A stretch of DNA of 64,000 nucleotides from Devosia riboflavina (GTDB taxonomy: Bacteria; Pseudomonadota; Alphaproteobacteria; Rhizobiales; Devosiaceae), in contig NZ_JQGC01000001.1 in the NCBI RefSeq assembly GCF_000743575.1, positions 186,001 to 250,000 of the forward strand, written 5' to 3'. Within the stretch, counting starts at the first letter, position 1. Each line of letters begins with the position of its first letter. The notes under the pieces were generated by a model, which was not told where the DNA came from, did not search any database, and saw only the letters and a list, made by a program, of their open reading frames with translations. Of the stretch, positions 45,357-53,925 are shown piece by piece. The translations under genes and the position numbers were made by a program.

Positions 45357-46214
45357 CTACGCTCCCATCCGGCTGAGGCGACTGCGAGGGTCGATATATT
45401 CGTTGACCGAAATGGCGAGCAGGAAGAGTCCGAGGAACAGCAGCACCACGGCAATGATCGGGAAGGCGATCCACCACCAGATGCCGGCAATGATGGCTTG
45501 ATGCTGGTTGGCCCAATAGATCATCCCGCCAATGGTCGGCCGGTTGATGTCGGAGAAGCCCAGAACCGACAGCGTCACCTCGAGCCCGATGGCCCAGATG
45601 AGATTGTTCATCGCCGTAAAGAAGATGACCGGCATCACATAGGGTAGATGCTGGCGCACCAGGATTTGCGGCACGCTCATGCCGGCAAACACCGCGTGGC
45701 GGGTAAATTCGCGATTCCTCAGGCTCAGTGTCACCGAACGGATGAGCCGCGCATCATAGTTCCAGCCGAGCAGTGCCGCGGTCAGCGCCAGCACCGGCCA
45801 GCTCATCTGGTCGCGCATGACGAAATAGACCAGCAGCAGGATGGGAATGTTGGGCAGGGCGATCATCGTGTCGTTGATCGTCATCAGGAACTCGTCCCAC
45901 TTGCCACCGAGATAGCCCGAGATCATGCCCACTGCGACCGCCAGCAAGCGGCTCAAAATGGTCACGCTCAGGCCGAACAGCATGGTGTTCCAGATGGCCG
46001 AGCTCATCTGCCAGAGCACGTCCTGCCCGCGCGATGTCGTGCCGAACCAGTATTGCGCCGAAGGCGGCATGTCGGGCGGCAGGAGGTAGATGGCGTTATC
46101 CGGCAACGGTGCCCAGAAATGCGCCAGCGCGAAAAGGAAGATGGCCAGCGTCAGCACAAAGCCGATGGCAAATTCGATATTGTAGCGCAGCAGGTCGCGC
46201 AGAATCTTGAACAT
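45357..46214 (-). CDS. ABC transporter permease (DppC type, oligosaccharide subfamily)
   Basis: 285 residues with about six membrane segments. FGTTSRGQDVLWQMSSAIWNT and the EAA-like loop HAVFAGMSVPQILVRQHLPYVMPV followed by EVTLSVLGFSD mark a DppC-type subunit. The GQDVLW variant of GRDxFS is seen in the sub-branch that carries oligosaccharides. It starts 2 bp downstream of its partner. Confidence 0.85.
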   Translation of the reverse strand: MFKILRDLLRYNIEFAIGFVLTLAIFLFALAHFWAPLPDNAIYLLPPDMPPSAQYWFGTTSRGQDVLWQMSSAIWNTMLFGLSVTILSRLLAVAVGMISGYLGGKWDEFLMTINDTMIALPNIPILLLVYFVMRDQMSWPVLALTAALLGWNYDARLIRSVTLSLRNREFTRHAVFAGMSVPQILVRQHLPYVMPVIFFTAMNNLIWAIGLEVTLSVLGFSDINRPTIGGMIYWANQHQAIIAGIWWWIAFPIIAVVLLFLGLFLLAISVNEYIDPRSRLSRMGA

Positions 46215-46216
46215 GG

Positions 46217-47242
46217 TCAGCCCAGCCTCACGCGCGGATCGATGAGCGGATAGAGAAGGTCGATGATGAAAACCGCGACCGCCACCGAGATGATCGACAT
46301 GGTCGTCACCCCCAGCACGAGCGAATAGTCGCCGCGATAGATGCCCTGGATAAGAAGCCGCCCCACCCCGGGATAGTTGAACAGGAACTCGGTGATAACG
46401 GCCCCGCCGAACACATTGCCAAGGCTCAGCGCCAGCCCCGTCAACTGCGGCAGCAGCGCATTGCGCGCCACATATTGGGAAAAGATCTTGCTCGAATTGA
46501 CCCCGCCAAGCTCGGCATAAACCACGTGGTCGTCGGTCACGATGTTGGACACCAGCGAGCGCATGGAAATGAACCAGCTCCCGATACCCACCAGCACCAA
46601 TGTCAGCGCCGGCAGCGTGCCGTGCAGGATCAGCGAGCGGATATAGTCGAAGGTAAAGCCGGGCTGCAGATTCATCTGCGCGCCGCCCGAAATCGGCAGC
46701 ACCGGCCAGATGAAGCCAAAGGCCAGGAGCAGCACGAGGCCGATGATATAGGCCGGCACCGGATGGAGGGCCATCACCGCCGCGCCCGACAGTTTCAGCA
46801 GCACATTGGAGCGATAATAACCCGCCAGCGCGCCCAGCAGATTGCCCAACGACCAGGTGATGATGAGCGCCAGCGTCAGGAGGCCAATGGTCCAGGGCAG
46901 TGCGCCCATGATCAGCGACATCACCGGCGTGGGGAAGGCCGAGAGCGACGGCCCGAAATCGCCGCGCAGCACGCGCCCCCAGAAGGAAAGATATTGATCG
47001 AGCATCGTGCCCTGGAGCCCATAGAGCTCCTCAAGTGCCGAACGCATCAGTTCGACCGAACGCGGATCGGTGGCGCCGAAACTGGTCATCAACGAAACCG
47101 ACTGCTCCACCGGATCGACTGGGGAGAGGTTGGTGATGAGGAAAGCCAGCGACACACCCAGGAAGATCACGAGGAAAAACTGGAAGAAGCGCCGGACGAG
47201 ATATTTGGCAAAGCCGTCCATCTGGGGCCCGTTCTCGAACAT
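46217..47242 (-). CDS. ABC transporter permease (DppB type, oligosaccharide subfamily)
   Basis: 341 residues with about six membrane segments and a longer periplasmic section than ordinary OppB proteins. The coupling loop is AELGGVNSSKIFSQYVARNALLP, followed by GGAVITEFLFNYPGVGRLL. It lies downstream of the large binding-protein gene, separated by a perfect hairpin. Confidence 0.85.
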   Translation of the reverse strand: MFENGPQMDGFAKYLVRRFFQFFLVIFLGVSLAFLITNLSPVDPVEQSVSLMTSFGATDPRSVELMRSALEELYGLQGTMLDQYLSFWGRVLRGDFGPSLSAFPTPVMSLIMGALPWTIGLLTLALIITWSLGNLLGALAGYYRSNVLLKLSGAAVMALHPVPAYIIGLVLLLAFGFIWPVLPISGGAQMNLQPGFTFDYIRSLILHGTLPALTLVLVGIGSWFISMRSLVSNIVTDDHVVYAELGGVNSSKIFSQYVARNALLPQLTGLALSLGNVFGGAVITEFLFNYPGVGRLLIQGIYRGDYSLVLGVTTMSIISVAVAVFIIDLLYPLIDPRVRLG

Positions 47243-47257
47243 TAAGTGTCGGAAGGT

Positions 47258-47285
47258 GCGGGCGGGGTTTTGTCACCCCGCCCGC
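47258..47285 (-). terminator. Perfect intercistronic hairpin between binding-protein and permease genes
   Basis: GCGGGCGGGGT and ACCCCGCCCGC are exact complements across a 6-base loop. There is no T-tract on the coding (minus) strand, so an mRNA 3'-end stabiliser or attenuator is more likely than a full terminator. Confidence 0.6.
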
Positions 47286-47293
47286 TTTTAGGC

Positions 47294-49201
47294 TTACTGC
47301 GCAGCCGGCGCGTTCGGGTTGGCTTCCAGCGCCACGATCATGTAGCGCAGGTTGCTCCAGTTCGGACCCGAAGCGGCATAGGGGTTCGCGGCACTCGGGT
47401 AACCCGTCCAATAGGTCGTGTCGAAGGGCGCGAACTTGTTGTAGGCCATCAGCGGAATGAACGGCATCTCCTCGACGGCGAGCTTGAGATAGTCCATCCC
47501 GAGTTCGACCACCTTGGGATCGTCAAAGCCCACAGTACGGTTGGCTTCGATGATCTGGTCGAGGCGCTCATCCTGCCAGCGCGTCAGGTTGCGCGGCGGC
47601 TGCACTTCCCCAGCCGGCTTGATGAAGTCCGAGTGATAGCTTTCGAGGAAGAACGAGAGGTCGGGGTGACCGCCCCAGGTCTCGACGGTCCAGTAGATCG
47701 CCGCTTCATAGTCACCACCGCCGAGGCGCTGGCCGTTGGTCGGGCCTGCTACGTCGACCGTGGTCTGGATGCCTTCCATCGACCACTGCTGGGCGATGAT
47801 GGTACCGGCCCGAGCCAGCGTCGGAATGGCATCGCCTTCAACCATCAGCTTGATGGTGAACGGAGTGCCATCGGGCTTCATCCACTGATTGCCGTTCTTG
47901 GTGAACCCGGCCTTCTGCAGCAGCTCGGCAGCGGCAGCGAGATCCTGCTTCCACCAGCCTTCGCCGAACATGGCCTTGAGCTGCGTCGGATCGGACGGGA
48001 TCTGGTCCCCCCACTGCGGCTTCACCAGCGCCGCGATCTGCTCGGCCGTCGTCGGATCATAAGGCTTGATCGTCCGCGTGCCGGTATTGACCTCGTAATT
48101 GACGAGCCATTCCTGCATCGGCTGATAGTAGTCGGTGATGGCCGAACCGGTGGGCGGGGTCGAAAGCGCAGCAAGGTTCGCCGCACCGCGATAGGAGCCC
48201 ATTGCAACCGAACGAATGTCGATCATCAGCGCGAGAGCCCAGCGCACGTCCTTGTTGTTGAACGGCTCGACCTGGTGGTTGAACAGCACCGAAGGCAGCG
48301 TCGGATCGGGATGCGCAAAGGGGAAGCCCGGGAACCAATAGGCCGTCGAGTCAGCCGCATCGCGGGCAATGGTGAACATGCCTTCGGGCGCGATGTCGTT
48401 GATCACGTCGAGGTTGTGGTTCATCTGCTCGATGACGCGCGCATCCGGGTTACCGGCATTGCGATAGACCACATACTTCACCTGCGGCGCCTCGGTCAGG
48501 CCCTGGCCAATGGACGTCCGCTGCCAATCGTCGCGCAGCTTCCAGATCACCCAGTTGCCGGCCGTGTCATAGCTGTGGAGCACATAGGCCGAGAGCGAGA
48601 CCGGCGGATTGGCGGCATAGGTCAGCGGATCATCGACCGTTTCGAATACATGCTTGGGCATGATCCAGGCCGCATTCCAGCGCACCGTAAAGAGCGTATG
48701 GAAGCGCGAATTCGGCGCCTTCAGATTGAACACAACCGTATTCCGATCCGGAACCTCGACACTTTCGACGTTCACCGTAAACGGCGCGCTCCAACCCATG
48801 CCGGGATGAGCTATCTGCGTATCGACCGTATATTTGACGTCATCGGCCGTGAACTCGACGCCATCGCTCCAGAAGATGCCCTCCTTGAGCGTCACCGTCA
48901 TCTGCGTGAAGTCGTCATTATAGACCGGCTTGTCCGCGGCCAGCGCATTGGTCCAGGCCGCATCGCCCGTACCCTCGGGATTGATCCACCAGAGCGTATC
49001 GGCCGTGAGCTGCTGGTTGCCATTGGTGGTCGCACCACCGCCCGGCGCCCAGAGATTGAACCATTCGGCATTCTGCGCCGCCGGCCCCTGGATAATCAGC
49101 GCCTCGTTGCGGGGGATACCCGCGATGAAATCCTGGGCAGCAACCGGCATCGCCATAGCGGCGATGGCAAGAGCGGCTGCAGCCAGCTTCTTGAATAGCA
49201 T
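47294..49201 (-). CDS. ABC transporter substrate-binding protein, large family 5 type (oligosaccharide-like)
   Basis: 635 residues from the ATG at 49201, with GGAGGAAC upstream. The signal peptide ends MPVAA, with cleavage before QDFIAG. It is about 130 residues longer than the other two family 5 proteins here and is rich in Trp and Tyr, as in the cello- and xylo-oligosaccharide-binding branch. GH39 and polyol dehydrogenase genes around it support a glycoside ligand, which is inference. It is divergent from the GH39 gene, with motif pairs between. Confidence 0.85.
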   Translation of the reverse strand: MLFKKLAAAALAIAAMAMPVAAQDFIAGIPRNEALIIQGPAAQNAEWFNLWAPGGGATTNGNQQLTADTLWWINPEGTGDAAWTNALAADKPVYNDDFTQMTVTLKEGIFWSDGVEFTADDVKYTVDTQIAHPGMGWSAPFTVNVESVEVPDRNTVVFNLKAPNSRFHTLFTVRWNAAWIMPKHVFETVDDPLTYAANPPVSLSAYVLHSYDTAGNWVIWKLRDDWQRTSIGQGLTEAPQVKYVVYRNAGNPDARVIEQMNHNLDVINDIAPEGMFTIARDAADSTAYWFPGFPFAHPDPTLPSVLFNHQVEPFNNKDVRWALALMIDIRSVAMGSYRGAANLAALSTPPTGSAITDYYQPMQEWLVNYEVNTGTRTIKPYDPTTAEQIAALVKPQWGDQIPSDPTQLKAMFGEGWWKQDLAAAAELLQKAGFTKNGNQWMKPDGTPFTIKLMVEGDAIPTLARAGTIIAQQWSMEGIQTTVDVAGPTNGQRLGGGDYEAAIYWTVETWGGHPDLSFFLESYHSDFIKPAGEVQPPRNLTRWQDERLDQIIEANRTVGFDDPKVVELGMDYLKLAVEEMPFIPLMAYNKFAPFDTTYWTGYPSAANPYAASGPNWSNLRYMIVALEANPNAPAAQ

Positions 49202-49531
49202 GGTCGTTCCTCCTGATGCCCGCAAAAGCGGACAGCGACCTCGCCGAACCCACAAGGCTCGGCACGTCGCCTCCCTCGTCTCGTAACCGCGCCGCGCATT
49301 GTCCTCCCGCAGCACCGTCCGGCATCTTTATCGACAATTTTCAAACCGAGAGCAACAGGATTATCGACAAAATAACCGCTCAATCCGCATTTTCAGCCAG
49401 ATTTAGGCATTTCATCCATTCAAATGCACTCACATTATTGACAACACAGCGTGGATTGATAGGTTGATATCGACAACAGCGGCAGAGGACCGCAGTTCAA
49501 TTCCCAAGCTGAACAGGGTGGAGAGAAGACG
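49202..49531. promoter_or_regulatory. Divergent regulatory region between the oligosaccharide transporter and GH39 genes
   Basis: A 330-bp gap with no gene. It holds four copies of a (T)TAT(C/T)GACAA motif: 49328-49338, 49361-49371, 49434-49444 and 49466-49476. They form two pairs with about 33 and 32 bp between centres. The third copy contains TTGACA (49438-49443), 16 bp before TAGGTT, a plausible GH39 promoter. Confidence 0.55.
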
Positions 49532-51133
49532 ATGACAGCGACTTACGACGTCCGCATCGACGTGGACGCGGGCGCGAGCCGCGGTGCATACCGGCCATTG
49601 TGGAACTGGTTCGGCTATGACGAGCCGAATTACACCTACACCGCCAATGGCAAGAAGCTGCTCAACGCACTGACCGAATTGAGCCCCGAGGCTCCCCGCG
49701 TACGCACGCACAATCTTCTCACCTCAGGCGACGGCAAATATGCCCTTAAGTGGGGCTCGACCAACGCCTATACCGAAGATGCCAATGGCAATCCGGTCTA
49801 TGACTGGACCATCATGGACCAGATTTTCGACGCCTATGTCGAAGCCGGCAATATCCCGCTTATCCAGGTCGGCTTCATGCCCGAAGCCCTTTCCGACGAT
49901 CCCGGCGAATACCGCCACCATTGGGCGCCCGAAGACAAATACGCCACCATCATGACCGGCTGGGCCATGCCACCCAATAACCTCAAAAAGTGGGGCGACC
50001 TCGTCCACGCCTGGGCCCGTCACCTCGCCGATCGCTATGGCGAAGCTCAGGTGCTCACCTGGCCCTGGGAAGTCTGGAACGAGCCCGACGGCCTCTACTG
50101 GAAGGGCACCATCCCCGAATTCTGCGAGATGTACGACGTCACCGCCCGCGCCATCAAAGCCGCCCTGCCCGGCGCCCGCGTCGGCGGCCCGCACACTTGC
50201 GGCGCCTTCAACAATCCCAAGGCGCAGAAATTCCTCCGTGAATTCCTGCAATATGTCGTCGACCACAATTCGCCGATCGACTTCATCGCCTTCCACGCCA
50301 AGGGCAATCCAGTGATCTGGAAGGACCATGTCCGCATGGGTCTCCACAAGCAACTCCGCGACATCGAAGCCAACCTCGCCATCGTCAACGAGTTCCCGAC
50401 CCTGCGCCACCTGCCAACCGTCATCGGCGAATCCGACCCCGAAGGCTGCGCCGCCTGCTCCGCCCGCGTGCACCCGCAGAACGGCTATCGCAACGGGCCA
50501 CTCTACGGCGCCTATGTCGTCGAAAGCATGATCCGCACCTACGAACTGAGCCAGCGCGCCGGCGTCGAGATCGAAGGCGCCGTCACCTGGGCCTTCCTCT
50601 TCGAAGACCAGCCCTGGTACGACGGTTTTCGCGATCTTGCGACCAACGGCGTCGACAAGGCCGTGCTCAACGGTTTCCGCATGCTCGGTAAGCTGAAGGG
50701 CGAATGGGTCACCGCCAAATCCGACCACGCCATCTCCATCGAAAACATCATGGAACACGGCGTCCGCGACCAACCCGACGTCAACGCCGTCGCCACCCGC
50801 GACGACACCGGCGTCTCGATCCTCGTCTGGAACTACCACGATGACGACGTCGAAGACGGCGCCGCCAACGTCACCCTGGCCCTGAAAAACATCAAGCCGG
50901 GCAACCACAAGCTGACCCACTACCGCATGGACAAGGACCACTCCAATTCCTTCGGCGTCTGGAAAGCCATGGGCTCACCCCAGTCGGTCACGGGCGACGA
51001 CTACAAGAAGCTCGAAGCCTCAAGCCAACTCGCGGTCCTCGAAACGGGCACCGCGAACGCCACCTCCGGCACCGTCACCCTGACCACCAACCTCCCCCGC
51101 CAAGGCGTCTCCCTCCTCCGCATCGACTACTAA
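49532..51133 (+). CDS. GH39-family glycoside hydrolase (beta-xylosidase-like)
   Basis: 533 residues: a TIM-barrel catalytic domain with the acid/base E184 in WEVWNEPDG and the nucleophile E300 in VIGESDPEGC, the two glutamates of GH39, followed by a beta-sandwich C-terminus. Length fits bacterial beta-xylosidases. No signal peptide is present, so it should hydrolyse imported glycosides in the cytoplasm, in line with the divergent oligosaccharide transporter. Specificity for xylosides is the family norm but not proven. Confidence 0.85.
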   Translation: MTATYDVRIDVDAGASRGAYRPLWNWFGYDEPNYTYTANGKKLLNALTELSPEAPRVRTHNLLTSGDGKYALKWGSTNAYTEDANGNPVYDWTIMDQIFDAYVEAGNIPLIQVGFMPEALSDDPGEYRHHWAPEDKYATIMTGWAMPPNNLKKWGDLVHAWARHLADRYGEAQVLTWPWEVWNEPDGLYWKGTIPEFCEMYDVTARAIKAALPGARVGGPHTCGAFNNPKAQKFLREFLQYVVDHNSPIDFIAFHAKGNPVIWKDHVRMGLHKQLRDIEANLAIVNEFPTLRHLPTVIGESDPEGCAACSARVHPQNGYRNGPLYGAYVVESMIRTYELSQRAGVEIEGAVTWAFLFEDQPWYDGFRDLATNGVDKAVLNGFRMLGKLKGEWVTAKSDHAISIENIMEHGVRDQPDVNAVATRDDTGVSILVWNYHDDDVEDGAANVTLALKNIKPGNHKLTHYRMDKDHSNSFGVWKAMGSPQSVTGDDYKKLEASSQLAVLETGTANATSGTVTLTTNLPRQGVSLLRIDY

Positions 51134-51149
51134 CCCAGCCCGATGCGCC

Positions 51150-51192
51150 AGCACCCCGCCATTCCCTCCCAAGGGGCGGGGTGCTTTTTTTT
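51150..51192 (+). terminator. Rho-independent terminator after the GH39 gene
   Basis: AGCACCCCGCC and GGCGGGGTGCT pair perfectly over 11 bp across a 14-base loop and are followed by eight Ts. It is the clearest terminator in the window. Confidence 0.9.
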
Positions 51193-51220
51193 CAGCACTC
51201 GTTGCCCCTCTACCACCCTC

Positions 51221-51301
51221 GTCACCCTCGGGCTAAATCCGAAGGCACTACACTGAGGTCACCGCCTAAAGTGGAACGTTCTCGGGTTACCCGAGGATGA
51301 C
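51221..51301. repeat. REP-like inverted repeat (degenerate CTCGGG/CCCGAG element)
   Basis: GTCACCCTCGGG (51221-51232) and CCCGAGGATGAC (51290-51301) match in 11 of 12 paired positions, and each arm has its own internal CTCGGG/CCCGAG or CTCGGG/CCGAAG palindrome. Such CTCGGG-core palindromes are common as dispersed repeats in Hyphomicrobiales, a recollection and not a search result. Confidence 0.55.
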
Positions 51302-51459
51302 GACTGACTATGTCATCGGAAACGTACCCACCCACTCGACTCCACACCTTGTGCGCGATCCAGACATCTGAACCTGAGCCGTCGATCCACTGAGCGGTCA
51401 GAAAGATAAATTTAAAGAATGAACAGCAATACCACTAGTAATACTACGTCCTATTACGG

Positions 51460-51482
51460 GCATATTATCATTTGTAATATGC
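51460..51482 (+). terminator. AT-rich hairpin upstream of the orphan gene
   Basis: GCATATTA and TAATATGC pair exactly across 7 bases and are followed by TTTTCTCT, 50 bp before the start of the small gene. It may be a terminator, an attenuator or an operator. Confidence 0.4.
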
Positions 51483-51531
51483 TTTTCTCTGAGAATTTTG
51501 CTGGTCGTGAAAGAAATTGACGAGGGAAAAT

Positions 51532-51870
51532 ATGCCAGAAATCCAAGAAGTTAACTTAAACTCAGCCAATACCCCGGAACAAGCAGCACAAATGTTCCTT
51601 GGCACTGTAAGTGTCGGACTAGCAGCTCTATTTGCCAAGGCGGTGGATGAAGCCCTCGGGAAGACGTTGACTTCTACAAAGTCCATATCTTCCATTGCGG
51701 GATGGCAGGACTTGATCGGCGGTGCTCACATGGATTTGCAGTGGGAGCGCAACTACGATGGGTCACCAAAGACCTTAGTGGCGTTTGCTCCATATGAACA
51801 AATCGAGCACCTGCGAACTGTTAAGACGATTGGTGTCACCATCGGCGTGAGCATCACCGGAACGTTCTGA
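51532..51870 (+). CDS. Small hypothetical protein of unknown function (AT-richer orphan)
   Basis: 112 residues from the ATG at 51532, which has GAGGG 6 bases upstream; a start 15 bp earlier lacks one. No family is recognised. There is no signal peptide; a hydrophobic/amphipathic helix lies near residues 20-45 (MFLGTVSVGLAALFAKAVDEA), then mixed beta-like sequence (DLQWERNYDG, TIGVTIGVSITGTF). Base composition is clearly lower in GC, with many NNA/NNT codons, than the surrounding genes, which suggests acquisition. It stands alone between its own hairpins. A small beta-rich or effector-like protein is possible; no function is claimed. Confidence 0.6.
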   Translation: MPEIQEVNLNSANTPEQAAQMFLGTVSVGLAALFAKAVDEALGKTLTSTKSISSIAGWQDLIGGAHMDLQWERNYDGSPKTLVAFAPYEQIEHLRTVKTIGVTIGVSITGTF

Positions 51871-51923
51871 ATCAGCATGACGACAGGTGCCCCTGCCGTC
51901 ACTAAGATGAACAAACAACTTTA

Positions 51924-51946
51924 GCCCGCCTCGCGCGGGCCTTTTT
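51924..51946 (+). terminator. Rho-independent terminator after the orphan gene
   Basis: GCCCGC and GCGGGC pair across a 5-base loop and are followed by CTTTTTAA, 54 bp after the stop codon. Confidence 0.8.
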
Positions 51947-52033
51947 AACAGGCGACATTCGGGCAAGAGCGGCACCACGCCTCGCCAACTGGAGCATCTC
52001 ATATCGAGCGTGTGAAATCGGCGGACGAAACCC

Positions 52034-52684
52034 TCACTCCACCAGCCCAATATACCGTCTCTTCGACGGCTGCAGGTGATCCACGCACAACTGCGCCAAC
52101 AACCAATTATCCCGCCCGCTCAGCATCTCGATCATCAACCGATGCTGGCTATGCGAAATATCGAGCGCCGCCCGATCCGCCATCGAGTTCGCCCGCACCG
52201 GCAGGCTATACCGCATGTAAAGCTCGATGGTCTGCACCAGATACTTGTTCCCACACGCCCCAAACAGTTTCAGGTGAAACCGGTCATTGGTCTCATGCAC
52301 GCCGCGCAGGTAGCCATTCTCGATATGCTCGCCATGCTCCTCATGGATTTCGAGCAATTCGTCGATCAGCCCCTGCGGCGCCGGCAGTGGAATAAGCAGC
52401 GCCGCCTGCCGTTGCACCAGCTCACGCACGGCATAAATCTGCCGTACCTCGTCCGGCGTCAGCGTGCGCACCATGGCGCCCTTGTTCCGCTCGCGCACGA
52501 CGATGCCCATCTGCTCGAGCTGCACCAGCGCCTGCCGCACAAAATGCCGCGTCACCGGAAAGCGCGAGAGCAGCGAGTCCTCGGTCAACCGCGCCCCCGG
52601 CGCCAATCGACCAAAAATGATGTCCTCTTCGAGCGCCCGCGCAATACCCTCGTGATCAAGCTCGGTGTCGATGTCATCAGTCAT
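52034..52684 (-). CDS. GntR-family regulator, FadR/FCD subfamily
   Basis: 216 residues: winged helix (LAPGARLTEDSLLSRFPVTRHFVRQALVQLEQMGIVVRERNKG) followed by an FCD ligand domain with histidines at HETNDRFH, HSQH and DHLQ-type positions that usually bind metal and an acid ligand. It is the first regulator next to the sugar-acid operon and 35 bp downstream of the Gfo/Idh gene. It is the likely reader of the ATTATTGACAATAAT-type sites at 53851 and 49434. Confidence 0.85.
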   Translation of the reverse strand: MTDDIDTELDHEGIARALEEDIIFGRLAPGARLTEDSLLSRFPVTRHFVRQALVQLEQMGIVVRERNKGAMVRTLTPDEVRQIYAVRELVQRQAALLIPLPAPQGLIDELLEIHEEHGEHIENGYLRGVHETNDRFHLKLFGACGNKYLVQTIELYMRYSLPVRANSMADRAALDISHSQHRLMIEMLSGRDNWLLAQLCVDHLQPSKRRYIGLVE

Positions 52685-52719
52685 GAAAGAGCCCCAGAGG
52701 CAGTCCGTCTCGTCTTCTA

Positions 52720-53721
52720 TCAGATAGTGTCCACGGGTTTAAATCCGCTCAGTTGGTACGCCGCCTCCACCAGCCGCAATGTTTCAAGATTATCCACCGC
52801 GCTCGTCTCAAACCCGTGCCCGCGCACCAGCGCCGACACAAAATGCGCAATCGCTCCATCATAGGCCGCCTGGTAGCTCACCCCGGGATCAAAGGTCACT
52901 TCCCGCGGCCGCGGCCCGAACAGCCGCAACACCGACCCATCGAGATGCACCGTTCCCTCGGAGCCAAAAATCCAGAGCTGGTCCGTCGGCGCCGGCGCCG
53001 CTCCATGCACCGCCAGATTGCCCGACACGCTCAACGGCACGCCATCCCCGCGCCGCCGCAAGCCCAATATGGCGCTATCCTCGCCAAGTATCTCATCATT
53101 ACTCCGCCCCAGCCGGGCCGAATGCAGATCAAACTCCCCAAACAGCGACCGCAGCGTATCGAGGTGATGGATAAGCACCTCCATCACCAATAACCGCCGC
53201 TCCCCACGGAAAAACGGCTGCCGCACCAAAGCCGGCCGCTGCCCATCCGCCCCGGCGATCATGCCGCTCGAATGAAAGTCGAGCCGGATAGAGGTGATGT
53301 CGCCAACGACACCAGCCTCAAGCCAGCCACGCAATTCCCGATAATAGGGCCGAAACCGCCAGTTCTCATGCACCATCAGCGGCACGCGGCTACCGACATC
53401 CGCCACCAGCGCCTCTGCTTCGACGAGATCAACGCCCAGTGGCTTCTGGCACAGCATGGGCAACCCTGCCGCCGCGCCCGTCCTTACATTGGCGGCATGA
53501 AACCGCCGCGGCGTCGCAATATCGAGCGCATCGAGTTTTTCACCCCTCAACATGGCCTCGAAACTGGAATAGCGCCCGGCAATCCCAAAACCATCCGCCC
53601 GCGCCGTCAGCGCCACCGGATCAGGATCGCATATCGCCACCACCTCGGCGCCAGCCACCTTCGCCCAGGCCGGCAGATGATATTGCGTCACCCAGCCAGC
53701 CCCTACCAAACCAATACGCAC
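52720..53721 (-). CDS. Gfo/Idh/MocA-family oxidoreductase
   Basis: 333 residues with an N-terminal Rossmann loop GLVGAGWVTQYHLP, DIATPRRFHAANV, and the catalytic loop LCQKPLGVDL (EKP replaced by QKP; the lysine is kept). Length is normal. It is divergent from the dehydratase gene and probably oxidises the sugar or lactol at the start of the pathway. Substrate unknown. Confidence 0.85.
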   Translation of the reverse strand: MRIGLVGAGWVTQYHLPAWAKVAGAEVVAICDPDPVALTARADGFGIAGRYSSFEAMLRGEKLDALDIATPRRFHAANVRTGAAAGLPMLCQKPLGVDLVEAEALVADVGSRVPLMVHENWRFRPYYRELRGWLEAGVVGDITSIRLDFHSSGMIAGADGQRPALVRQPFFRGERRLLVMEVLIHHLDTLRSLFGEFDLHSARLGRSNDEILGEDSAILGLRRRGDGVPLSVSGNLAVHGAAPAPTDQLWIFGSEGTVHLDGSVLRLFGPRPREVTFDPGVSYQAAYDGAIAHFVSALVRGHGFETSAVDNLETLRLVEAAYQLSGFKPVDTI

Positions 53722-53850
53722 CGCAACCCTCTTATCAATAATATCACCGGATACGGTCCATACCCAATTATCGGAAATTATGACGATTTCCCTGACTTTA
53801 TGCGCATTTCAGCCTCGCGTACACCCGCCTTTCGCATTTCGCCACTGCAC

Positions 53851-53883
53851 ATTATTGACAATAATCCAAATGGCTGTAGGAAT
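53851..53883 (+). promoter_or_regulatory. Operator-overlapped promoter of the sugar-acid operon
   Basis: ATTATTGACAATAAT (53851-53865) is a perfect odd palindrome. It contains a -35 TTGACA (53855-53860), followed 16 bp later by TAGGAAT. The same TTGACA-16-TAGG layout, with an ATTATTGACAA motif, occurs before the GH39 gene. A repressor at this palindrome would block the -35 element. Confidence 0.6.
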
Positions 53884-53925
53884 GATCACAAGATGCCGCA
53901 AGGGTACGCGGCCGGGAGGATAACG

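Larger units (their letters stand above)
51193..51531. other. Gene-free AT-rising stretch with repeat remnants
   Basis: No convincing coding region is seen. GC content falls steadily toward 51450. The stretch holds an inverted repeat at 51221-51301 and a GCATATTA/TAATATGC hairpin at 51460-51482 followed by TTTTCTCT. A Shine-Dalgarno-like GAGGG sits before the small gene at 51532. Confidence 0.6.

Noticed and set aside
47246-49198. 650-codon plus-strand frame opposite the large binding-protein gene
   Set aside because: Arg/Asp/Ile-rich composition with no domain, against a signal peptide and family 5 motifs on the minus strand.
51193-51947. A mobile element or prophage remnant around the orphan gene
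   Set aside because: No transposase, integrase, terminal inverted repeats of IS type or target duplication is visible; only repeat debris and a GC drop.
53272-53925. In-frame N-terminal extension of the dehydratase gene
   Set aside because: It overlaps the divergent Gfo/Idh gene and the palindromic promoter. GGGAGGA before GTG at 53926 gives the better start.
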